64,000 nt of DNA from Phlebiopsis flavidoalba. Lineage: Eukaryota; Basidiomycota; Agaricomycetes; Polyporales; Phanerochaetaceae. A program made the translations under genes and the position numbers. Where the stretch lies: assembly GCA_035772785.1 (NCBI GenBank), contig JAOCPU010000015.1, positions 310,001 to 374,000 of the forward strand, given 5' to 3'. The notes below the pieces were generated by a model. That model made no database searches, was not told the DNA's origin, and saw only the letters and a list, made by a program, of their open reading frames with translations. This document shows, in pieces, positions 44,605-58,789 of the stretch; position 1 is the first letter of the stretch; each line of letters starts with the position of its first letter.

Positions 44605-45921
44605 TCACTCCTCACCCCGCACAAGCCTCGCCAAATCCACCGGCACCCCGCCACTCCCCAACCCCGCCTCGATCACCGCAACATCCTCCAACGCGCCGCG
44701 CGGGCTCCCACACCCATCGTCCTCCCCGCCCCGCACCACCTCGAAAAAACCCGCAAAACTCCCTCTGCCACCCCGCACTTGCGCTCCTCGCGCACCTCCA
44801 CCTCCTCCTCCCCCGTCTCCTTCCCCTCCCCGTCCTTGACAGCGCTGTGCACCTCCACCCTGATGTGCGCATCGGACGTGGTGAGGAGTATGTAGCCCCG
44901 TGCTCCCGATCAGGGTTATCCCGTTGTGGGACTGCGCAGGGAGCGAGAGGGAGCGGGGCGCCCCAGGAGAGCTCGAGGATGCCCGGCCGTGTGCGCCGCC
45001 CGAGGTGCGGGCGGTCGCGTGCAAAGTGTCGGCGGGCGGGAGGTGCGGTTGGTGTTGGGATGTGAAGGCGGAGAGGGTGGTTAGTGGGGAGGGGAGGAGG
45101 ACGCGCAGGGCGGCGGCGGTGTGGACGCCGCCGTCGAGCTGTGGGCGCATTAGCTAACGCGTGGGTGAACGGAGAAGGGACGTACCAAAAACCCGCCTTG
45201 GTACTGGATTGGTGTTAGTAGTGTAAGCTACAAGCGGAGGAAAGGAGCGAACGCACATCAGGCACGGTCCGCCACGGCGTCTTCCACCACTTGCTCTCCC
45301 TCGGGACATGCCCCACCGCCCTCGCACAAAAACTCCTCACCTCCCCAATCCTCCCCCGCGCGCACCACCTCTGTCCCCCGCCAGTCGGTACCCCGGCTCG
45401 ACCTCCCATTCTCCGCGACACGCGCCACACGAGGCCCTTCCCCCTCCACTGCGCCTCGTACTCGCCTATCAGCTCCTCCCGCCCGCGCTTCACATCCGGC
45501 GCACAACAGGCTTCTCGCTGAGGACGTGCTTCCCGGCTGCCCCACGCGCGCCGGACGATGCCCGGCTGGACGCCGATCGGCAGCGCCACCGCGACGGCGC
45601 GGATGTCGTCCGTCTCTCTTGAACAGCGCGTCGAGGGTGTTCGGAGGAGGGGGGCGCGTCGAAGTAGACGTCGTCGGGGCGCGTGCCGAGGAGGGACTCT
45701 GCGGCGGCGGCGAGCGCGGTTGCGCTTTCCTTTCCTGGGAGCGCGAGTAGACGGGCGCGGAGGGTGGCTGTTCCTGCGGGAAGGGCGGCGATGGCGGGGA
45801 GGTGCGCTGCGGCGGTTGGGGTCAGCACCGGCGGGCAAGGGGCGATGGGAGGAGGAGGGGGGCGCACCTTCTTTGGCGAATATGCCTGAGCCGAGGATGG
45901 CGAGGCCTGTGTGGGCGACAT
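44605..45921 (-). CDS. Gfo/Idh/MocA family NAD(P)-dependent oxidoreductase
   Basis: Cytosolic dehydrogenase acting on a sugar or related polyol/diol; the specific substrate is not readable. ATG 45921 lies at the start of a nucleotide-binding motif that reads, one base shifted, HTGLAILGSGIFAKE. After a GTGCGC..CAG intron, AHLPAIAALPAGTATLRA follows, then SATALAAAAESLLGTRPDDV, VAVALPIGVQPGIVRRAW, and AGKHVLSEKPV, the family's conserved EKP motif with the catalytic-site Lys. RSFCARAVGHVPRESKWWKT and PWRTVPD, then FLLDGGVHTAAALRVLLPSP (GGV/IHxxD/A-type motif), HNGITLIGSTGLHTPHHVRC and GSFAGFFEVVRGG follow. The C-terminus ends LARLVRGEE, stop at 44605. The best-matching subgroup is dimeric dihydrodiol/D-xylose dehydrogenase-like. 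Several frame breaks are present. Confidence 0.85.
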
Positions 45922-47159
45922 CGTGCTGCCTTGCTAGATGGTGGTCAGTCGCAATCTGGAGGTGATCGCGCAGAGGGCGATGTGTATCGCCCGCAGATCT
46001 GCGTGGGACGCGGGAGAACGGTTTGTGCGCTGAGCTACGTACGTGCGGCCGGCGCTCTGGGGAAGTCTGTGAAAGGAAGCCGAAGGGTGTGCCGTATCGT
46101 GTTAGATTGGAGTGGGAGCCCGGCACAGCGCGGGGAGATTCTCCGCGTTGGATGGGCACATTGCGTGGATGTGGGGATGTGATGCGCCTCTTGCCTTTTC
46201 TGGAGTGCCGCCGAGGTTGGTGCGTCTTCACACGACCAGGGTCACCCCAGACGTACTGTTCTCACTGGCATGCAGGTGTTCGTGTTTTTCTCTCTCGCCA
46301 TTTCTTGATTTTTTGACTCGATTTTGGGTGACCCGGCCACACTCTACCCCGACCCAAACGGGGACACCAAACCGGCGGGCGTGACGTGCTAATCACGGCC
46401 CGCGCCCTTTAGGTGTGCCCCTGTTTGTGCCCCAGAACCCATCTGCCGGAAGATTTTCAGATGATCGTGGCGGCTGCGCCCCGCGGGGGAACGTCGGCGT
46501 AATCGCCTCCCAGCACGAAAAACGCGCTAGGGCAGCTCTGAACACGGCGCCCGCAAGCCAGCGAGGTAAGCCCGGGTGCCGTTTCGAGCTCGCAGATAGC
46601 GACGGAGCTTGGCCGCCGTGGGAGGCGGGGGCTGCCCACCCAAGGCAGGCCGAGAGAAGTAATTGGGTGGCGGCAAGCACTGGGGCGCCTCCGCTCTCGG
46701 TCAAGTTGGATCGAGCTGTTCCTCCGTATATTACGTTCAGGGCGCACGCTCGAATCTCCGAGCTTTAGCGCGTCCAGGGGTAGTGCATTTTCGGCGCGGA
46801 ACGTCCGCTGAAGCGTTGCTTGTCTTGAATTCAAGCAGCAGTGTGTCGTCACGACATACAGTCCGCTTCGCTTCGCCTCGCAATTCAGACTGACACACAC
46901 CCAGTCCACCGCCCGCTGCGCCAGGGCCCTCGCTCGTCCCAGGGACGCGCCACGCCCCGCCGCGCGCCCCGCCGCAAACGCAATCGCGCACGCCTGCAGC
47001 CCGCGCGGACAAACCTCGGCGGGTCTGACCCTTTCCGGGGGGGCCCTTCGGAAGAGCCGTGGCAGGACGCACGATGATATCGGCGTATTGCTCTCGAGCG
47101 AGTTTAAAGGGCCCCGCGCACCGCTCTCCCCGTTTTCCCATTTTTCTTCCCCACAAGCC
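45922..47159. promoter_or_regulatory. divergent promoter region of oxidoreductase and beta-glucosidase
   Basis: This 1.24-kb GC-rich interval lies between divergent starts. Minus-strand ORFs of up to 327 codons (46737-47720 and 46457-47221) cross it and run antisense into the beta-glucosidase, but they have arginine/proline-rich shadow composition and I do not accept them. Between about 46500 and 47150 there is CT-rich sequence immediately before the beta-glucosidase ATG (CCCGTTTTCCCATTTTTCTTCC), a typical fungal core promoter tract. Confidence 0.45.
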
Positions 47160-49887
<2,728 letters not shown>

Positions 49888-51546
49888 CAAACCCGTCTGC
49901 GCCTGCTACGCGACGTCCGCGGCGAACGACAGCTGACACGTACTCCCCCCCCCCCCTGTCTCTTCCCATCCAGCGCCGCCTAACGACGGGGTCAAAGGCC
50001 CAGCCAAAAACACCCCCCGCGGCGGACACGAACAGTCCCGAAAAAAAGAGCAGAAAAAGCGCCCTTGTGCCGCCGAGTTCCCACGTGCTTACATTCTTCC
50101 GCCGTCATCCCGGCCTCTGAGCGCCGCGCCAACAGCGATTCATGAAACGGACTAGAACACAGGCCTAGCAATAGCAACGACACAGATGCCTTGATTTTGA
50201 GTTTTGTGCCGAGAGATGATGGACGAGGTCTTATGGGTGTATGTAGTTACGTGTGGTATATACCATTGTGAGTATTTGGCCTTTGGTTTATTGTATGATA
50301 TATTTTTCAGGTTTGTTTATCACTGAGTCTGTCTGTTAAATGGTCGCATGATACTGCTGTCAAGGCGGTGGCGGACTGAAAAGGAGCCCTCCTTCGCCCG
50401 CTTAGTGGCTCGGGAATCACACGGTATCGTCTCTTTTGAACGGTTCGCGATCGGGACGGGGATTTTCTAGCACCCCCTTGTGCTGGAGACGAGTCACAGT
50501 CTTTAAGTCGATATCAGTAGTTGAGATGTGTTGGCTTGGATACGACCGTCGAGTCATGTCTGACTCTAGTTGTTCTACAATAGTGTACACGATGGCATCT
50601 TTTATGCGAAGGTCTCTGTTTCATTTTCTGACAGATATTTGGTGTTTTATTTACTGCAGTGGTCTGTCAGTGCGGACCCTACCAAATTCTGAGGTTTACG
50701 TATTCTACTGTCAGTTGTGCTTATTCTCTGGAAGTCGTGGTATTTTTTGCACAAACCTGAGCTCATTCTATCCCGTATGCGTTCCACAGCTGTTGGGTTT
50801 ATTTCTTGCGAGCGTGGTTCTTCAACTCAGGCGTAGTGCTTCAAATTGCACGCAAGTCCAACGCAAGTCTTGTTTTTTTTCTTTGGAAGATGCAATCTAT
50901 AGTGGCTCAACTATAGAGCAGTATAAAGTGGACAATTGCTGAGTCTTCATAGCTATGGGCTAATTATAACTAATCTATGTATGAAAACCATTACTACTCT
51001 GATTTGGCCCTGTTCATTTTCTGCGATTTCGATGCCGTCTTTAAAGCCATTGACGGTGGGCGCTTGTGTCATGGCCTGGGAGGTTTTCTCCCCACCGTCA
51101 CGTAGTTTGTAACGCGGCGAAATAAATGGTGAAACAAGTTCTACTAAAAGACAGAACTATTGCTTGCTTATTTAGATTGTATTGCTACTATACGTCGATA
51201 CAGTCTGTCCACTACAAGTTTTTGTTTGTTTCCTGCATTTAGTTGAGCGGGCGCTTATGTTGCGGGGAAGTTTTGCATCGTGGCAGGGCCTTTCCCCACA
51301 CGATTTACGAATGAATAAGAGAATGTGAACAAATCGTATCGAATGACCATGGCGAGCCTGAATTTTGGCCGGCAAGAGAGGGGTAAGCAGTGCGGGGGCG
51401 GCGTGGGACAATAGGCGTTTGTGTGGGCTGAGCGTCGCTGGCGGTGGCTCTCTCCTGCGTTCCTGTGATACACTTTTTTTTTTGCTTTTCGCAGAGTCCG
51501 CCGTGGTGGCTCCGAGGGTCCCCGACTCGTCCTCCCCAATTCTCCA
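49888..51546. other. about 1.65 kb AT-rich intergenic region
   Basis: It lies between the beta-glucosidase stop and the ERT1-like start. The GC content drops sharply around 50170-51250 relative to the GC-rich genes on both sides. A plus-strand ORF of 168 codons (50436-50942) is Cys/Ser/Phe-rich with no domain. On the minus strand nothing consistent is seen. It is likely UTR and promoter sequence of the ERT1-like gene; a T-rich tract at 51472-51483 lies about 65 bp before that gene's ATG. Confidence 0.4.
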
Positions 51547-53503
51547 ATGTCTTTCCCTACCTCAGCGATACCGGCCCACGCCGAGCCCCACACACGCCCA
51601 CCGAGTCTGGGCCCACGACCTCCCCGCCTCGACGCCGCCAACACGCCGACCCGCAGCGGGGCAGCAACGAGCACGACGACGACGGCAGCAAGAGAAGAAG
51701 ACGGGCAAGCGGGCGCAAGGTCAACCATGCCTGTCTCTACTGCCGTCGCAGCCATATGACCTGCGGGACGAGGGGCGGCCGTGCCAGCGATGTGTGGGTG
51801 ACTCTCTCTGGGCCTGCGAACCACCTGCTCAGTCCTTTCTATATCCCCGCCCAGTATCAAGCGCGAAATCGGCCACCTCTGCCACGACGAGCGACGCTCG
51901 ACACCGAAGGACAAGACCCCCGGCGCGCCGACACAGCCTGCGCCCCGTGCCCAACCCGCCGATAGACGTCGCGCGCGTGCCACCCAGGCAAGCCCCCGCC
52001 CGCCGTTGCGCCGCTGCTGCTGCCCCTGACGCCGCCTCCCACAGTGCCGCAGCCGTTCGGTGCGCCGCCGCCGCCGGCTGGGTGCCGGGCCCTCAACCCC
52101 GCGTGGCCCCGAGCATGAACCTCACGCCGCAGAACGCCTTCCCTGTACCAGCCCGAGACGCTGGGGACACGAGGTTCTCCGTGCTCTCGTGCGTCGCCCT
52201 CTCTCTTTCTGGCATCCGCTCACGCCGCGCAGCGACTTTTCTCGTAGTCGCTCGACGAGGGCTCCTTCTTCGACGGCCCCGCGGCCGGCGGCGGGCCTCA
52301 TGGACTCCAATGGACGTCGCCGTAGCTACACGAACCCGCTCGCGCTCGCGATGAGCGACACGGCCGCGTACCTGCCCCGCGGCGCAGCCCGCGGCGGAGC
52401 CCGCGCCGCCCGCGCCCGAGAAGCCGCCAGAAGAGCCCGCGCCCGTCGTTGCTGCCCGCGCGCCGGCGACGAAGACGGAGCGCTTCTTCCTCACGGCGGC
52501 GGACCAGGCGTCGGGCACGCGCAAACGAGCGGCTCACCCGTACACATGGATTCATCCGGAGCAAAGTACGAGGCGGTCTCCCTGCTCAAGCCGTACAAAC
52601 TTACGTCAAGGGCTACGCGCGCCTCTCCCGACCATGGAGCTGGACAAAAAAGTGCGTGCTCGCCGCTCTGCGCGGGTGCCGTTGGCCAGCCGCCTGACAC
52701 GCACCCCCGCCAGCGTCTCGCCGGAGTCCGAAAAAACAAAAGATCCTGCAGCCGCTGTCCATCCTGCGCCCCAAGTTGCCCGGCGTGAGTGCCCACCCCT
52801 GCCCTACACTTGCGCCGTACCTGACCGTCCCCGCAGGCGGCGATCGCGCAAATCCGAGTCGCTGACCGACCATCGTAAGTCCCGGCGCCCGCGCACAGAC
52901 GCACTGACGTGACGCCGCACAGGACCTGGTGTTCATCGAGGAGGCGTTCGAGCGGCCTGCTGCTCGACTACGGACGCGTGTTTCAGCGCGATGGCCATCC
53001 CCGCGTGTCTCTGGCGGCGCACGGGCGAGATATACAAGGCGAACCGCGAGTTTGCGGAGCTCGTCGGCGTGGAAGGGTACCTCCTGCGCGACGTGAGTTG
53101 CCTTCCTTGCTCCCGCTAGAAGGAAGCTGACGGTGCGAAGGGCCGTCTGTGTATATACGAACTCATGGCAGAGGACTCGGCGGTCAACTACTGGGAGGTA
53201 CGCCGTCCCCCTTTCACATCCCCGTTTCCTCAGCCTCACGAAAGAACAGAAATACGGCGCGGTGGCGTTCGACTCGAACCAGAAGGCGGTCCTCACGACG
53301 TGCCAGCTGCGCTTCAAGCCCGTGCTGCCCGCCGCGACGTCCGGCGGCGCGTCGCGCCTGCGAAGCCCCTCCTTCCTCTCTCCCCCCGACGACACCGCGC
53401 CGAAGGAGCAGGGCTACGCTCGACTGCTGTTTCTCGTTCACGATCCGCCGGGACCCGTACGGTATCCCGACGCTCATCGTCGGGAACTTTATCAAGTTGC
53501 TAG
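51547..53503 (+). CDS. ERT1: Zn2Cys6-PAS transcription activator, ERT1/AcuK type
   Basis: Fungal zinc-cluster activator of the ERT1/AcuK/AcuM group, which controls gluconeogenesis and non-fermentable carbon use. ATG 51547 opens a Ser/Pro/Arg-rich N-terminus. NHACLYCRRSHMTCD (CxxC..C spacing) and, in the next frame, EGRPCQRCV give the binuclear zinc cluster at about 51725-51800. A long Ala/Pro/Gly-rich linker follows. EVSLLKPY-like sequence, YVKGYARLSR, LQPLSILRPK and DLVFIEEAFERLLLDYGRVF lead into the PAS domain: FSAMAIPACLWRRTGEIYKA, NREFAELVGVEGYLLRD, LCIYELMAEDSAVNYWE, an intron, KYGAVAFDSNQKAVLTTCQL with RFKPVLP, and CCFSFTIRRDPYGIPTLIVG with NFIKL near the end. The exact stop (about 53503) is uncertain because of frame breaks. 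Confidence 0.85.
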
Positions 53504-53938
53504 CCCCGCGCGCCGTGTGTGTGACTTTCTTTTGGTTTTGGTCTTGTCGAGTGACTTGTTTGGTTTGGTGTGGTGTGAATACGATACGATACGAATACCG
53601 CGCGTTGCTGTAGATGCGTATTTGATTGCTCTTTCGGGCGTGTTTAGTGTACAATACTCATTATTCTTATTCATTCGTTTATCGCGCCCGCGCGTGTCGG
53701 GTAGATATAGCTGGGAAAGTCGGTGTGCGTAGTAGCTCGTGTGCTGGTATTGTTGGTAGGATTTGTAATTCTCCTCTCCCCGGGGTCCCGGGCACAGACT
53801 CGACTCCCAGGCACTTCCAATGAGCTGTCGCTGCTAGGCGCTTATATGCAAATTACCGCGGACGATCGTTCTTGGGACTTTTTGCAGCTCCTTCGCTTCA
53901 GGCAGACCGCATCCTTGCTAGACCCTCCTCTGCCCGCC
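53504..53938. other. intergenic, ERT1-like 3' flank and DBP4 promoter
   Basis: A short interval between two same-strand genes. It includes ACGATACGATACGAATAC (about 53581-53598), a short tandem GATAC repeat, and no recognisable coding sequence. Confidence 0.4.
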
Positions 53939-56839
53939 ATGGGCCCAAGCAGGCCCCTCGAACCCCAAGAAACCGAAAAAAAGAAAACCCCACAAAACGG
54001 CGTCCGATCCTCCAAGTCAAAAAGGTCGCACTCGCCAAGTCCATTCGTTTAAGGCCCAATGTCCACTAGCGACGCCAGCACGCCGCCTGCAGTATGTGCG
54101 TCGCCCCGCGCGCGTGCCCACCCTGCGCACTCACGCGCTCTCACTGCAAACCTCACGCGCTGCTCTGACCCCCAGTCTCCTCCCTAGGACGCCCCGCCCG
54201 GCCTGAAGGCGTTTGCGGACCTGCCGCTGAGGGGGCGAGGCGACGCGGCGCGGGCTCCGCGAAAGGGTGGTCTTGCCGTTTGTGTGGACATGACGGACAT
54301 CCAGGCGCAGAGCCTGAGTCGCCCGTGTCGCTCAAGGCCGCGACGTGCTCGGCGCGGCGCGCACGGGGAGTCGCGGCAAGACGCTGGCTTTTTTGGTGCC
54401 TGTGCTGGAGATTTTGTACCGCCCCGCAAGTGGGGCCCCGCAGGATGGGCTGGGGGCGTTGATTATTTCGCCTACGCGGGAGTTGGTGAGCACACAAGCA
54501 TTCGTGGCTGCTGGGAGCTATGGTGTTTAACATGAGCCAGGCCGTACAGATATTTGAGGTTCTTCGCTCGATAGGTGGCTACCACTCGTTTTCGGCTGGT
54601 CTGGTCATTGGTGGGGAAGAACCTCAAGGACGAACGAGACCGACTCTCACGGATGAACATCCTGTGTTGCGACTCCCGGACGTCTTCTTCACGCATATGG
54701 ACCAGACTATCGGCTTCGAGTGCGACAATCTACAGATGCTCATCCTCGACGAAGCAGACCGGATACTGGACATGGGCTTCCACCGAACTCTGACCGCCCT
54801 GCTCCAGCACCTCCCCCAAATCCCGAACAGACTCTCCTCTTCTCCGCCACACAAACCAAATCCGTCGCGGACCTCGCCCGCCTCTCGCTCAAAGACCCAG
54901 TATATACATCTCGACGCAAGAGGGGGGGGGGGGCCGAGAGCAGCGGCGCGATGCCCGCGAGCCCTCGAGCAGCACTACGTCGTGTGCGCGCTGGACCAGA
55001 AGCTCTCGGTGCTCTTCAGCTTCATCAAGACGCACCTGCAGAGCAAAGACGCTCGTGTTCCTGTCGAGCTGCAAGCAGGTGCGACCTTCGTGTTCGAGAC
55101 GTTCTGCAAGCTGCACACCCGGCGTGCCGCTGCTGCACCTCCACGGCAAGCAGAAGCAGATGACGCGCCTCCAGACGTTCCAGCGCTTCAACACCGCCAT
55201 GAAGCATGCCGTACTTCTTGCGACGGACATTGCGGCGCGCGGGCTCGATTTCCCCGCCGTCGATTGGGTGCTTCAGGTCGATGCGCCCGAGGACGCGGAG
55301 ACGTATATCCATCGCGTGGGCCGCACGGCGAGGTACGGAGAGTGCGGGCAAGGGTCCTGTTGTTCCTCCTCTCCCGAGCGAGGAAGAAGGGATGAAGGCC
55401 GCGTTGGAGAAGAAGGGGATCGGAGATTGCGAAGATCAAGATCAAGGCGAGCAAGACGCATAGCATCGAGAATCAGCTGCAGAAGCTGGCGTTCGAGGAT
55501 CCCGAGATTAAATATCTCGGGGACAGTGGCGGGTGCGGGCTTTTATTTTTACTATCACCGAGCGAGTCGTTGATTCTGGTTTGTAGGCGTTTGTATCGTA
55601 CTTGCGCTCGCGTGCATGTACAGAAAAGACAAGGCGATTTTCAAGCTGGAAGAGAGCTGCCCAGTCTGCTGCAGCGGTTCGCGGAGTCGCTGGGCTTGCC
55701 TGGAGCACCGAAGATCAAGTTCCTGAACAAGGAGATCGCGAAGCGAAAGAAGAATGCGTCCCACGTTGCGGCCAATGCTGAGCCCAAAGCCCGGTCAGGG
55801 ACCAAGGCTGATGAGTCTGACGAGAGCGAGTCCTGAAGATGAGGACGAGGACGCCGAGGAACATAGCTCGAGCGAGGAAGAGGAAACTGCAACAGAGAAG
55901 GCTGCGCCAAAGGCAGAACAGGTGAGAATCTCTCCCCCACTCTTGAAGATTCTAGTTGACACGCATCACAGTCCAAGGTGCGGACAAAATACGATCGCAT
56001 GTTTTCGAGCGCCAAAAAACCAGAGCATCCTCTCGGAGCACTTCAACAAGCTCATCGACCACGACGCCGACTCGGACCCGGAGGACGACTTCATCACGCT
56101 CAAGCGCGCCGACCTACGAGCTCAACGAGGAATCCGGATGAGCTGCCCGACCGCACGGACTTTGTGTCCAAGCGCCAGCAGAAGATGGCGCTCGTCGAAG
56201 AAGGCGATCGCCAAGGGCGGGCCGAAGGGCAGCAAGCTCGTGTTCCGACGACGATTGGGCCGCCCAGTGCACGAGGTGTACGAGCTCAAGACGGCCGAGG
56301 AGGTCTTCCGGCAGGGCGACGTCAAGGAGGCGTGGCCCGCCGGGCATTGCGGAGGACGAAAGGGGCAAGCTGCGCGAGGCGGACAACGCTTGTGCTCGAT
56401 CGCGAGGTGGCGAAGGAGAAGAAAGAAGGAGAAGAAGCGGAAGCGCAAAGAACGCGACGGCGCGTAGGTATGGTTTCTCTCGGTGTGGGTAACGCGCTGG
56501 TGCTCACTGCGTCCATTAGGGAGAACGGAGAGGAGGGGCCCTCTGCTGGAGCGCCAATGATCCGTCTGAACTCGTTCGAGGACGACGGATATGTCAGTCC
56601 CGAGTTCGATCTACCGAGGTGGTGGTTTCCGGACCAGATATGAGGTGATGAGGGACTCCCGTCCCACCCACACGAAGCGGCAAAGGGAGCCAAGTCGACC
56701 TTGGCTGAGCAGGAAGAGCTGGCGCTATCAGCTGTTAGCGTGGCCGGCCGGTTTAGTGGCATCCGTTTGGACGACTCTTGTTTACCGTCTGGCTTCACGC
56801 GACACATTCTACAAATGCATCTGGAAGCTCAATACCTGA
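53939..56839 (+). CDS. DBP4: DEAD-box RNA helicase Dbp4 (Hca4/DDX10)
   Basis: ATP-dependent RNA helicase of the nucleolus needed for early 18S rRNA processing and U14 snoRNA release. The likely start is ATG 53939 with a Lys/Pro/Arg-rich N-terminus. A long intron ends near 54188, followed by [10 protein letters not shown] and the Q-motif region [10 protein letters not shown]. Motif I, AARTGS.GKT, carries one extra base. [36 protein letters not shown] (motif II in [10 protein letters not shown]) and LLFSATQT (motif III) follow. [60 protein letters not shown] and HRVGRTAR close the second RecA domain. Dbp4-specific sequence follows: [20 protein letters not shown], a Ser/Glu-rich stretch, [13 protein letters not shown], and [14 protein letters not shown]. 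The final exon has [13 protein letters not shown] and AEQEELAL. The end is approximate. Confidence 0.93.
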
Positions 56840-57073
56840 GAACAGAACAGAGTGCTTGATTGGTCCCGTTATAAAGCGTTTTTCATAATTTTCCCTTTTG
56901 TTTCGTCATGCAGTTCTGCGAGCGCCTACGCGGTTCCGCCGTCAATGTTCGGGTTTGTCGCTGACCGTGTCAGCCTCCCCCCTCCGGATGCCACGAATCA
57001 TATGCATACAGACTCTCACGAAACGTGTCAATGACCTGTTTTCCAGTCAGCGACCACCAGCAACCTTTCCGCC

Positions 57074-58238
57074 ATGGACGGCCAAAGTCCCTCATCAGAT
57101 CTGGTCATCCAGCGCCACAACAATGAGTTGTGGTTCGATGATGGCAATGTTGTGCTGGTGAGCAGAGGCAACGGGGTTAACAAAGTCCATCGGGACAGGT
57201 GTGCTTGCGAAACAGCGCGCAACGGTGTTCAAGGACCTTTTTATGTTGGGCTCGCCACGACGGCAATGAAAACGCGGTCTGGCGTGCCGGTGGTGCATCT
57301 GCACGATTCAGTGTATGAAATAGCAGATCTGTTGGATGCCATTTACAACGGCTCCAGGTAAGTCACTTTAAGTCCGACTATACGTGCGTCATTTGCTGAG
57401 AATGTGTTTGAGGTTCTTAACCTCAAATCAGCCAAAACATAGCTTTCCGCTCCATACAATCCCTCGTGTGCGAACTCTGGTTCAAAGATACCAAAAATAC
57501 CGAGGACCTGCGCTGCCCAAGACTACTCCCATTACCTCGAGCAGATCCTGCCCGCCGACATCACGCTCTGGGACAAGGTCCCCCCCCCCAGGAGAGATAA
57601 CAGACCCGCCAGTCGTGTGTACGACAGCGCGAGCACATCATAATCCATGGTGAACATACAAACTCGCCACGAGCTGCGGACCTGCGGCCCAATGTGCGCA
57701 ATGCGCGCCGACTGTACAAATGCTGCCCAGCTTCCGACACGCGGCGGGACCAATGCCGTGCAGGGCGCCGCACGAGCAGGCGAAGCGGGCGCGGCCCACC
57801 TCAAGCAGCTCGCGCCTGCGCTCCTGTCGCGATGTTCTCGACGTTGGCGCACGCGCCTCACGTCCCTCAAGCAAGCATGATGGAGGACGTGGTGTGGTTC
57901 TGAGGACCAAGGGCTCTGCACGAAGATGGAGGACCGCGAGTGCAAGGCGCACCAGAAGGCCCTCGCGCGCGCACCGCCGCCACTCGGTTCGATGTGGACC
58001 CTCGTCATGCGCACCCGCTCCAGGCCCGCTCTCGAGGTATGGCATCAAGGATATCAACCCAACCGAGGTGATACCTGCGTTTTGGCGTTTCGGTCACTCT
58101 GTGGTTCTATGCAAAGGAGAGGCAGTCGAATTTTGTGCAGATGCGGAGGATACGCAGATCTTGGCCTGCTCAAGGATTGCTTTGAAATTCAGCCTGTTAC
58201 GCAAGATGTGCCTTCGTCACCCCAATGTCTCTCCGTGA
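57074..58238 (+). CDS. BTB/POZ-domain protein of the basidiomycete expanded family
   Basis: ATG 57074 gives MDGQSPSSDLVIQRHNNELW and FDDGNVVLV. After a frame break, KVHR.. and a VFKDLF-like segment lead to GVPVVHLHDSVYEIADLLDA with IYNGS, the C-terminal half of the BTB fold. A GTAAGT intron at about 57359 follows. Exon 2 has LEQILPADITLWDKVPPP and, in further frames, pieces matching the C-terminal helical domain of fungal BTB proteins: ARHELR.CGPMCAMRADCTN, a MEDVVWF segment, and TKMEDRECKAHQKAL (a Cys/His-containing region). YGIKDINPTEV is near the end. Such proteins are numerous in agaricomycetes and mostly uncharacterised; BTB domains mediate dimerisation and Cullin-3 binding. The stop at 58238 is tentative. 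Confidence 0.75.
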
Positions 58239-58789
58239 ACCCTGCGAGATACTACGATATAATAATGTACCCTATATCCTGCTTTTTTCACTGTCCTGTA
58301 TACGCCACACTCTGATTTACCTCTGTTGCACCCAGTGCCAGCACTGGTATCCCTCAACGGCCACAAAAGATGATCGGACATGTATAATAAGATAGACCAT
58401 GCACACCAAACACACGGTCTCTGTCATGTTAAATAAACAACACAACCAATCTATACATACGAAGAAGGTAGAGCTGTAATCGACGAGCAAAGCCAGCGAT
58501 GCCAAAGCCCTTTTGTGTCGACTAAGATAGATTGGCACTCATCGGACCAGGGCCCAAAGTTGTGGGGCGTGAAAGCAACTTGCATACAGACATATTTGTG
58601 GAGCATACAAAATATACATAGTTGTCAACACGTCGACCTAAACAGTAGCAGTAACAACGGGCGGAATACTTAAGGCGACAATGTACACATATCCTAGCCG
58701 AGACTCTAATCGTATCTGCGTTATAGGGCGTCCGTTATTCGTCAAAGTGTTGCGCATATCAATCGGGGCATTATTGGGGGACCTCTAGA
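58239..58789. other. convergent 3' flanks of BTB gene and acetyl-CoA synthetase
   Basis: AT-rich interval with no supported gene. TATAATAATGTACCCTATAT (58257-58276) and AATAAACAACACAA (about 58430-58443) are compatible with 3' UTR and polyadenylation sequence. Minus-strand ORF 58317-58538 lacks a recognisable domain. Confidence 0.4.

Noticed and set aside
45215..46231. 338-codon minus-strand ORF
   Set aside because: Only parts of it coincide with the Gfo/Idh/MocA reading frame; the rest is out-of-frame sequence of that gene and its promoter, so it is not a separate protein.
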